A DNA stretch of 64,000 nucleotides from Flectonema sp. DT1601 (Eukaryota; Euglenozoa; Diplonemea; Diplonemida; Diplonemidae), in contig OZ025802.1 of NCBI GenBank assembly GCA_964019425.1, positions 1,168,645 to 1,232,644 of the forward strand. The letters run 5' to 3'. This document shows, piece after piece, positions 56,114 through 64,000 of the stretch. Each line of letters begins with the position of its first letter. Position 1 is the stretch's first letter. A program made the translations under genes and the position numbers. The notes under the pieces were generated by a model that saw nothing but the letters and a program-made list of their open reading frames with translations, made no database searches and had not been told where the DNA came from.

Positions 56114-57350
56114 ATGTCTCGACTGCTGCCGTGGTTTTTCTTGATAGTCGGAGCAGCTGTACTGGGGCTGCTTAGGAATCGATTAGGAGATTCTCAAAGA
56201 GCGGAATTTCAAAGATTAGAATCAGAGCTTCTGTTATGGAAACACACAGCACGGAACTACTTAGGAGGAAATGAAGCAGCCTTGAGACACATTGGAGAAG
56301 GAGTATCGTCGCCTCTACATCGAGGATTTATCGACGAGCTTATAAGAGCAGCCAAAGCCAAACGAATGAAAACAGACGACGAAGATAGCGATGAAGAAAA
56401 CAACTACAACGGCAGCACTGATCAAGACGTTGATCAGATGGACTCCTCAAATGACGAGGAGTGGCCTCCGCCATCTATCGATAATAAGAATGTTGGATAC
56501 AAACTAAAGTATGGCGACGTCTCTGATCTCCCACAATGGGAGAAGTATCAAGATATAAAGGACTATTATGTTAATTTAATACCTTCAAAGGGTTTGAAAT
56601 CTCAACTACAAAAAGTAATTAAAAAAGTTTGGAAAAACTGGGACACAAAATCCATCTGGGCATCCTACCCTTCAGAAGACATATCAGACTGTGCGGCTTT
56701 AACACCTGAATGTCTATTTTGGTCATCTCCGTTGATGAATCACAGCGTTGAATCATTTCCTGAAGCGGCAAACACAAATCGAGTTTATAGAAAGTGTTGT
56801 GTTGAACATAAGAAAATGAGAGAAGTAACAAAAAACACGTTTAAAGTTCTATACAATGCCGGTATCGATATGTATATCGGCGACGGAACCCTACTGGGAT
56901 CACGTCGAGGTCATGGAACAGTCATCCCTTGGGACACAGACATCGACGTGTTTTCACGATTAGAAGATAAAGATAAAATTACAGATGCACTAAAAGCCGC
57001 ATCCAAGTCAGGAGAACTCCCTCATGCTTGGGAAAAGGACAAACATGGTCGTAAAATGATTTGGGTTTACTATGCAAAAAAACGCATCACAGGTGACAGT
57101 CACTTAGAAATCTGGTTGACTGACGGTAAACAGAAACGTAATAATCAAAGCTTAGTGTATCCATTAAAGCCTTGTCCGTTTTATGATTTTACAGTATTAT
57201 GTCCTAATAAGGTTTGTGTTTTATTACTTAATAATTTGTTTATTAACATGTTGTTGGTTATAAACAAAACTAAAATAAAAACAGGTTGATAGAATATTAA
57301 CAGTTGCATATGGAAACTGGAAGCAACCAGACAAGGAAAGAAAAGTCTAG
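56114..57350 (+). CDS. LicD-family protein (fukutin-like superfamily), 387 aa
   Basis: There are two exons, 56114-57211 and 57285-57350; the 73-nt intron (GTTTGT to AACAG) preserves the frame and adds the tail VDRILTVAYGNWKQPDKERKV. Residues 5-21 are a membrane anchor (LLPWFFLIVGAAVLGLL), so a type II Golgi or ER protein is likely. An acidic, Asn/Ser-rich linker (about 85-115) follows. The LicD signature lies at about residues 255-280: GDGTLLGSRRGHGTVIPWDT then DIDVF, with the paired acidic residues of this nucleotidyltransferase-like superfamily. Members move phosphocholine or ribitol-phosphate onto glycans; the donor here cannot be told. The closing AYG.W..P is also family-typical. Confidence 0.85.
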
Positions 57351-57747
57351 CAGAGCTGCTTGGTCACATGATAAGTTAAGTAAGCGCAAAAGGATCTAAT
57401 TTTAAATAATCTTTTATCGTGTACCGGTTGCCTGTGTAACTACAATGTGGCTACACATGCTTGTACTAGATCAAATACGTCTCTCAATATCCTTTTTTCT
57501 TCTTTTTCTAATTCAGTTGAGGAAGGCCCACTCCTAGCATCCAATAAGTAACCTCCGAGAGACAGTTTTAATTAAACTATTTTTAAAACCTGTTTTTTTT
57601 TTTTTTTTTTTTTTTTTTTCCCCGCCTTGACAGGCTCCAGAATACATGTTTTTCGAGCCAAAGAAAAGTGCTTCTTTCTGATCTGATTGTGTACCTGCTA
57701 ATTGTTGTTTTTTTATTTTTAGATCTCTTTCAGTTTCAAAAGAAATA
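57351..57747. other. Short intergenic region
   Basis: There is no gene. A T run of about 27 bases lies near 57593-57619. It ends TTTTTTTATTTTTAG (57708-57722), acceptor-like, before the ATG at 57748. Confidence 0.55.
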
Positions 57748-60114
57748 ATGTTTCATATGGATCCCGCCCTATTACAGTTCGCATCGAATCCAATAGGTGG
57801 AAGTAATAAAATAATATCAGGTAGTGGAGGTAGACTGCAAGTCGTAGAAGCTCAAAGTCAGATTCACCCTATTGAAAATGACATCCCTCGGAGAATACCA
57901 CTCAGAAAAATAAGACGACGTAAAGAAGCAGTAACTGACACTCAGGTAGCTCTTCGAATGCTTGCGAAGACAAGAGAAGAGATGATTGGAATTTCAAAAC
58001 ATCTTCCTTCATTGGAAGAGAGAGACGCTTGGGGATACAAATCAAATAAAGACAACAATCAATTAGAACTAACTTCTTCAATAACAACTGCAGGTATGGG
58101 AACACGAAAACCACCAATGCTCAACATGATGGAACACTTGACTATTACGGGTCTTTCTCATTTGAATTCTTTATATAAAAATAGTGACTTTAATCTATTA
58201 CCAATATCACATGTTGAGAGTAAGGATGAGGATTGGTCAGCAGTGGCATTGTCTCTTGTTACTCTGCGGGATACGACTAGCGACTTACCAACTGAAGCTG
58301 CTTTGAAAATGCTTGTCAACGATCAACAAGAAGATCAAAATAATAATAATGAAACTGAAAAAGATGTCAAACCGGAGGAAGGAACCGAACTTGACTACCG
58401 TTGTAAACGTTTAGAAGTCTTTAGAAGGATGACTCGGATATTTACGTCTGCTTTTAAAACCTACAGACCACTTCTATCATGGGTGTTCACAGAGTATGAA
58501 AGTTATTTTAGTTTATTGACTTCGACAATACAATCTCTCCAACAGAGAGTTCAACTTTCAGTTACAAAGATTTCAGCACTTAAGCTACAACTTCAAACAA
58601 AGGAATCTGCCAACACTAACATACTAAAGGCAAAGGAACGTTCGATAGGTTTGCTTCAAAGAAAATGTGATAGGCTGATGATAGAAAATGCTAAAGTAGG
58701 TCGAATATACACTCAGAATAAAGATCATATTAAATCGTTGCAGGAAAACGCTGCCGATCTCGAAGAAGTAAAAACGTATTTGCAAAAACAAGTTTCAAAA
58801 TTGGAACGAAAATTGCACGACGAACAACACCAACAAGAGAAAGAGATGAGAGCAAAGCTCGCTAACGACTTAGACAGGACGATTAAACAACTAACTGACT
58901 TACGGAGACTACATGAAGTCATTCTGAAAGAAAATCGTTTCTACAAAGAAAAATTCGAAACAATCCAAAAACAAAATGAGAAAGCTGATGAAGAGCAAGA
59001 CAACGAAGAGAAAAGCGACACTCCGAGACCAAATTGGAGTGAAACCTCCCTTCAGGGGATTGAGTGGAAGGGAAATACTGCTGCAACAGTTCTTTCAATG
59101 GGTTCACAGATTCAAGAGATGACTCAAAAACTGTGTTGTGAATCCAACAGTTGTGAAATATTAAATCGTCGATACATTCTCGGTCTTGGTCTCGGTAGTA
59201 ATGTCCAACCGAGTTTCTTACGATTTCAAGGAAGGTTAATAAACTTAAAACTATCAAAATCTAAAGTCGAACAAGCGATCAAACAATTCTGGAGAGAGAA
59301 AGACCGCTGTGAAGACACGAGATCATTCAGTCCGGCAGCTTTCTTTCCGATGTTTATATCAGACAGATATGGACCAGCAAAGGCAATGGAAATGCTTTAT
59401 AATATGTGGTATTCCCTTCAGAAATATAAAGCTGATCCTGACTGTGGTCTTCTTTATAAGATACTCGGAGGATCCGTAGATGAGGTCGTGTGGAGGGAAC
59501 AGACTCGATTAGTTTATTATTTGAGAGAAGTTTTGTGTGGAGCTGACGAAGACTCAACAGAGATGTTGGATATCACGGAAATCATGGCCGCTACTAAAAA
59601 TGTTTTTCCAACCAAAGAAGAATCCTCATTCAGAGTTCTTGAAATAGCTTTGAGAGATAGCTGTTCAGAAAACAGTACTGACATTCCTTATTTAAAATTA
59701 TTTGATGAGGACTCGGAGTGTAATCAATCAGCTTTCATTGAAACCCTTCGAACACAACACATCATTGAGAGAGATGAATATTTAAATGAAATAGAAGACT
59801 CTCTCATTGGACATGATGATGCCAGTGATGGAATCATTTCCATACCTGAAATGATAAATGCAATTCGTGCAGTAGACGACACTCCTGATGATGCTCTCAA
59901 CGTTCTGATCTCCAGAGCCTTTGGAATCGATAAAGACAAAGATCACATGAAATCTACTTCTTCAATATTATGTTCTCTAAGTGATGTCGTTGCTCGTCTT
60001 AAAACCGGAAATGTAAAACGCTATTCAAAAAAACGCCAACCCGCTCCACCAGAAGACTCGAGCAGGAAAAATAGCGAAATGAAAACAGCTGACAAAGAGA
60101 CTATTCTAACGTAA
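57748..60114 (+). CDS. Coiled-coil protein, TSNAXIP1-like N-terminal region (candidate), 788 aa
   Basis: The 788-residue ORF starts at ATG 57748. Residues about 222-265 read RLEVFRRMTRIFTSAFKTYR, then PLLSWVFTEYESYF, matching the remembered pattern of the TSNAXIP1 N-terminal domain (a Phe-rich helix, TY-x-PLL, then EY). A coiled coil covers roughly 255-425. After an acidic linker, a second conserved-looking block (about 510-620) contains FSPAAFFPMFISDRYG. An EF-hand-like loop (DDASDGIISIPEM, about 690) follows, then a basic tail. Family members occur in ciliated organisms and testis, which suits a flagellate, but my match is by pattern only. TTTTTAG ends 25 bases before the ATG. Confidence 0.75.
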   Translation: MFHMDPALLQFASNPIGGSNKIISGSGGRLQVVEAQSQIHPIENDIPRRIPLRKIRRRKEAVTDTQVALRMLAKTREEMIGISKHLPSLEERDAWGYKSNKDNNQLELTSSITTAGMGTRKPPMLNMMEHLTITGLSHLNSLYKNSDFNLLPISHVESKDEDWSAVALSLVTLRDTTSDLPTEAALKMLVNDQQEDQNNNNETEKDVKPEEGTELDYRCKRLEVFRRMTRIFTSAFKTYRPLLSWVFTEYESYFSLLTSTIQSLQQRVQLSVTKISALKLQLQTKESANTNILKAKERSIGLLQRKCDRLMIENAKVGRIYTQNKDHIKSLQENAADLEEVKTYLQKQVSKLERKLHDEQHQQEKEMRAKLANDLDRTIKQLTDLRRLHEVILKENRFYKEKFETIQKQNEKADEEQDNEEKSDTPRPNWSETSLQGIEWKGNTAATVLSMGSQIQEMTQKLCCESNSCEILNRRYILGLGLGSNVQPSFLRFQGRLINLKLSKSKVEQAIKQFWREKDRCEDTRSFSPAAFFPMFISDRYGPAKAMEMLYNMWYSLQKYKADPDCGLLYKILGGSVDEVVWREQTRLVYYLREVLCGADEDSTEMLDITEIMAATKNVFPTKEESSFRVLEIALRDSCSENSTDIPYLKLFDEDSECNQSAFIETLRTQHIIERDEYLNEIEDSLIGHDDASDGIISIPEMINAIRAVDDTPDDALNVLISRAFGIDKDKDHMKSTSSILCSLSDVVARLKTGNVKRYSKKRQPAPPEDSSRKNSEMKTADKETILT

Positions 60115-60503
60115 CAAATGATAAGTTGTGGTGGAATGTTGTCTTTCGTTTCCTTATTCTTATTCTTGTTTATTTTATTTTATTTACAAAGTCATCCGTA
60201 TTGCCCGCTGTTTGCGTTCTTCAGAATGTTTTCACATTATCTGAGTTCATTCCTACACACGTGATGGAGTTTATATTTCTTTTACGTAATCATCCACTAC
60301 TTCCCTTCTTTGGAATGTTTTCACATCCAACTGGAGAGGACTAGTAGTGAGCTTCCGTCAGGCAATTACACCTATTCTCTTGTAGCATCTCTTTATGGTA
60401 TTCTCTGTTACCCAACACTTGATTGCTCTGGTTTATTTATCTCATTTTTTAATATTTTGTTTTTTTTTATTTTATTCTCCCATTCGAATAGAATAGCAGC
60501 AAT
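60115..60503. other. Short intergenic region
   Basis: There is no gene. It holds a weak direct repeat (AATGTTTTCACAT near 60226 and 60316) and a pyrimidine-rich end (ATTTTATTCTCCCATTCG) followed by AATAG, with TAG at 60489-60491. Confidence 0.5.
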
Positions 60504-61419
60504 ATGTCTCTTACCAAGAAATCAGATGTGAAGGTATTCGGAGGTATGGTAACAAAGTACACCCACAACAGTAGTGTTACTAATACGGAGATGACTTTCA
60601 GTATTTATATTCCTGAAGGTGGAGAAAAGATGCCAGTGATCTACTGGTTATCTGGTCTCACCTGCACGGATGATAACTTTAATATGAAATCAGGAGGTAA
60701 CAAGTATGATTATTCTAAGTAAAAATATATTAAAAAAAAGAGAAGAAAAAAACAAAACAAAACAAAACAGATACGCATCCGAACACAAGGTGATAATCGT
60801 AATGGCCGACACATCACCACGTGGAGCAGGTGTCGAAGGAGAAGATGACAGCTGGGATTTCGGTTCTGGTGCTGGATTCTACGTCAATGCCACGACTGAC
60901 GGTTATAAGAAGTATTACAACATGTTTGACTACGTCAACAAAGAACTCCCAGAGTTAGTTGAGGCTAACTTTCCAGTTATCGCTGGAGTGAAGAGTATTA
61001 TGGGTCATTCTATGGGTGGACACGGGGCACTGATATCAGCGTTCAAGAATCCTGTTTACAAGTCGGTATCAGCCTTCGCTCCAATTACCAACCCTATTAA
61101 GTGCCCATGGGGACACAAAGCCTTTAAAGGTTACTTAGGATCCATTGAAGCTGGTGCAGATTATGACGCAACAGAATTGATGAAGAAAAATGGACCATTC
61201 GATGTTCCGATTCTTTGTGACGTTGGAACTGCTGACGGTTTTCTGTCGGGTGAAGTCGACCAACTCTTACCTGACAACTTCGACAACGCGTGCGCTGAGA
61301 AAAAGCAAAACTTAATCTCTCGCAAACACGAAGGATACGATCACTCATACTACTTCATCTCTACTTTTATTGAGGAGCACATTAAATTCCACGCTAAGAA
61401 CCTTCACGGGTCTAAGTAA
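60504..61419 (+). CDS. ESD: S-formylglutathione hydrolase, 282 aa
   Basis: There are two exons, 60504-60703 and 60771-61419. The 67-nt intron (GTATGA to AACAG) joins SGGNK to YASEH, restoring the family segment SGLTCTDDNF ... ASEH ... DTSPRG; the product is 282 aa, the usual length. Catalytic residues are all visible: Ser in GHSMGGHGAL, Asp in DVGTADGFL and His in HEGYDHSYYF. The enzyme hydrolyses S-formylglutathione to formate and glutathione in the cytosolic formaldehyde-detoxification route. Reading through the donor would stop after 72 codons, so splicing is required. It has no targeting signal that I recognise. Confidence 0.95.
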
Positions 61420-61884
61420 GTATCTTTTCACGAAACATAAAAACTCCAAAACGGCCCAACTTGAGTACTAGTTTTCGTGATTGGTCTCAAGAAGGTGTAC
61501 CCAAAGTACTACCTCAAAGTGAGCCTGAGACTTTTTCCAAGGGGAGCATTTCTTCTTTAAAACTGGAGAATATAAAAAAAAAGTCAAAACTGGGGGGAAA
61601 AAAAAGACAAAAAAAATAATGAAAAACAAACGATGTGTTTCTTTACACCAACAGAGTCGAAGTAAAGTCAAACGTTTTGTTGGCAGCTAAGACAGCAAAA
61701 TGTAATAAAAAAAAAAAAAGAAAAAAAGAAAGATTAACAAAAGCTAACCAGATTAACCGTTCGCATCCTTTTTATTTGCAACTTCCAAAAGTAGTTTGGT
61801 GAGTATTCGCTCCGAGAATTCCAATCTGAAAATTTTTCTAATTTCTTTTTTTTTTTTTTTACAATCCCAGAAAACTATAATAAA
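61420..61884. other. Intergenic region
   Basis: There is no gene. It holds mixed A runs, and a T run near 61845-61860 followed by ACAATCCCAG (61861-61870), an acceptor-like site 14 bases before the GDI ATG. Confidence 0.55.
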
Positions 61885-63358
61885 ATGGATGATAAATACG
61901 ATGTTATAATTCTCGGAACTGGTCTCACAGAATGTGTTCTGAGTGGTCTGTTGGCAACATCCGGTCAAAAATGTTTAGTTTTAGACCGCAATGAGTACTA
62001 CGGAGGTGAGTCTGCATCACTTAGTCTCGAACAGTTATTTACAAAGTTCGGAAAGGGACAACCACCAACAAGTTTAGGAAGAAGTAGAGACTACAACGTA
62101 GATCTCGTCAACAAACTTCTCATGGCCAATGGAAAGCTGGTTAAGATGCTTCAGAAGACTGGTGTTACAAAATACAACACCGAATTCACTCTCATTGATG
62201 GATCTTTTGTCGTACATAAAAATAAAGTTTACAAAGTACCAGTTACCGAAAGAGAGGCTTTGAGCTCATCTCTGATGGGAATCTTTGAAAAGAGAAGATG
62301 TGCGAAGTTCTTTGGTTTTGTTCAGGAATATGATCAAAACAACCCAAAGACTCACAAAGGATATGATTTGAAAACTATGACTATGAGAGATTTATTTAAT
62401 AAGTTCGGATTATCCGACAGCACTATCGATTTCGTCGGTCATGCGATCGCTCTACAGGTGTGAACACTTTTATTTAATTACCTTAAAAGAGAGTTATTAT
62501 TTCGGGAAAAAAAAATCTTCTCAAAACAGGAAAAGCAATCCTTCATGGATGAACCAGCTCTAGCGACGGTCATGAAAATTAGACTGTACGAGGACTCCTT
62601 GATGTACGAAGATGTATGTGTTGGATACTGTTTTTATAACAATCACTTTTTTTTTGTATAAGAAAAGGAAGAAAGGAAAACTAAAACAGGCCAAAGCACC
62701 ATACGTATACCCAGTCTACGGACTCGGTGAGCTCCCACAACTATTCGCTAGGTTGTGTGCTGTTCACGGAGGTACTTTCATGCTCGACAAACCAGTTGAC
62801 AAAATCCACTACGACGAAAATGGAAAATTCGTTGGTGTTGAATCTGGTGGTAAAATAGCAAAAGCAAACAAAGTAATTGGTGACCCAAGTTACTTCATTG
62901 ACAAGGTTAATAAAATTGGTCAGACTATCAGATGTATTTGTTTGATGAATCATCCGATTGCGAGTACAGCGAAGGAAGTAAAAGATGCCAAGAGTAGTCA
63001 AATTATTATATCTTCGAGAGAATTAAATCGTAAAACTGATATCTACATCACTTCTTTATCACACGTTCATCAGGTCGTACCAGATGGTATGTACTTAGCG
63101 CTGGTTAGTACTACAATTGAAACTAGTGAACCTGAGAGAGAGATTCAACCGGGTCTTCAGCTTCTTGGTGACGTTGTTGAGAAGTTCATTAGCATATCAG
63201 ATGCTTACCATCCAAAGGGAGATGGAAGTGATGATAACGCTTTCATTTCTAAGTCTTATGACGCCTCTACTCATTTTGAAACTACTTCTGATGATATTCT
63301 CGATCTCTTCTACAGAGTCACAGGAACACATTTCGACTACACCAGCACTGAACAGTAA
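61885..63358 (+). CDS. GDI1: Rab GDP dissociation inhibitor, 441 aa
   Basis: There are three exons, 61885-62457, 62530-62613 and 62690-63358, with introns of 72 and 76 nt (GTGTGA and GTATGT donors, AACAG acceptors), all in frame. The product of 441 aa matches the usual GDI length of about 445. It opens with the Rossmann-type segment DVIILGTGLTECVLSGLL and LDRNEYYGG of the GDI/REP family, followed by the MTMRDLFNKFGL and PYVYPVYGLGELPQLFARL blocks. GDI extracts prenylated GDP-bound Rab proteins from membranes and returns them for vesicle traffic. It lacks the long insert of REP proteins, so GDI is preferred over REP. Confidence 0.95.
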
Positions 63359-63927
63359 GCTCCTTCCAAATTAATACAACAAACTCCCTTTCCTTTTTTT
63401 ATGCACGTCATCTTATTCTGGTCGAGTTTTTTGTGTATTTTCTTGTGACCTACTTTTGACAATAATCTCTTTCCAAACCTCTGCGTCGTTTCCTTTTTAT
63501 AGCGTTCTGCGTGTACCTCAAAAAATATAATAAACATGTACTTTATTTTATCTTTTGTTTTTCCTTTATTTTTCTGGAGAGGTAAGGGCTGAACATTATC
63601 TGGAAAAAAAAGAAGAATAAAATAAAAAAAATAACTTCAATTGGTGTGGACACGACCCGTGTGTTGCAGACTCTGTGTGTTTAGAGCTGTCTTGCTCGTG
63701 TTGAATTTGAGAGGAAAAAAAAAAAAAAAAAAAAAAATAAGAACGAAGAAAAAAAAAAAAAAAACAAAGATTCACTAAAAAAAAATTATTCAAAAAACGA
63801 GTTCTCTCCCTCCGAAAAACCTCTTTAAAAAAAAAGAAGAAAAAAAAAAAAAAACAAAGTGTATACTAAAAAAAACAACAAAAGGAAATATCTTAAATCC
63901 TTCGATTGTGTTCCAACGAGAGAGTTG
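63359..63927. other. Intergenic region
   Basis: There is no gene. A runs lie near 63715-63738, 63750-63763 and 63840-63854. Confidence 0.5.
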
Positions 63928-64000
63928 ATGAAAAACGCTAATCGCAATGACACTGATTTGTTTTCAATCACAATTGATAACATTACTAAATTACAGTCTC
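63928..64000 (+). CDS. Start of a further gene (5' part only)
   Basis: ATG 63928 opens a frame that runs off the window end: MKNANRNDTDLFSITIDNIT and on to KLQS. The codon mix is gene-like, with no homopolymer codons, and the orientation matches all other genes. Upstream, CCAACGAG and AGAG offer weak acceptor candidates only. Twenty-four codons are too few to identify it. Confidence 0.4.
   Translation, partial: MKNANRNDTDLFSITIDNITKLQS

Noticed and set aside
1-64000. tRNA, rRNA, U-snRNA and CRISPR signals
   Set aside because: I looked for T-loop-like GTTCGA contexts, spliceosomal RNA hallmarks and regular spaced repeats and found none; a covariance-model scan would be needed to exclude divergent ones.
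1-64000. Retrovirus-like, LINE or other coding mobile elements
   Set aside because: No reverse transcriptase, integrase, capsid or transposase motif was seen in any frame; only short non-coding repeats are present.

Overview
The window is nuclear DNA from a flagellated, single-celled eukaryote. It is AT-rich by eye, has many homopolymer T and A runs (often 15-30 bases), carries spliceosomal introns, and encodes an axonemal outer-arm dynein heavy chain, Rab GDI and an Mlo-type membrane protein. I cannot name the species. Two features recall Euglenozoa (kinetoplastids, diplonemids). First, every convincing gene lies on the + strand. Second, most start codons sit about 8-35 bases after a 3' splice-site-like (C/T)AG, usually behind a pyrimidine-rich stretch. 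That is what polycistronic transcription with spliced-leader trans-splicing would look like, but this is an inference: 5'UTR introns would look similar.

Layout. Bases 1-9.7 kb: the 3' end of a cysteine-rich surface protein, a 731-aa B-box-like zinc protein, a small ORF, an 805-aa Asn/Gln-rich protein and a 193-aa protein of unknown role. 12-15 kb: a protein of four EEF-type repeats, then a 674-aa type I membrane protein with five cysteine-cluster repeats. 16.8-24.6 kb: a CCCH zinc-finger protein, a coiled-coil protein with a possible SH3/Tudor-like end, a TEDC1-like candidate, a five-finger B-box-like protein and an Mlo-like protein. 24.6-31.2 kb is gene-poor and rich in degenerate repeats, a small inverted-repeat element (MITE-like) and two possible small genes. 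31.2-45.8 kb: one dynein heavy chain in five exons (about 4,757 aa). 46.7-49.8 kb: a C1-like zinc/coiled-coil protein and a two-exon EF-hand protein. 49.8-56.1 kb: a gene-free stretch full of homopolymers. 56.1-64 kb: a LicD-family protein, a TSNAXIP1-like coiled-coil protein, S-formylglutathione hydrolase, Rab GDI and the first codons of another gene.

Genes and function. The dynein, the TEDC1-like candidate and the TSNAXIP1-like candidate fit a cell that builds motile flagella. GDI, LicD and the two cysteine-rich type I proteins belong to secretion or the cell surface. S-formylglutathione hydrolase is formaldehyde housekeeping. No functional operon is evident. The nine introns I could confirm by reading frame are 62-87 nt, begin GT-D-TG-W and end in CAG. 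TAA, TAG and TGA all serve as stops. No tRNA, rRNA, CRISPR or retroelement was seen.
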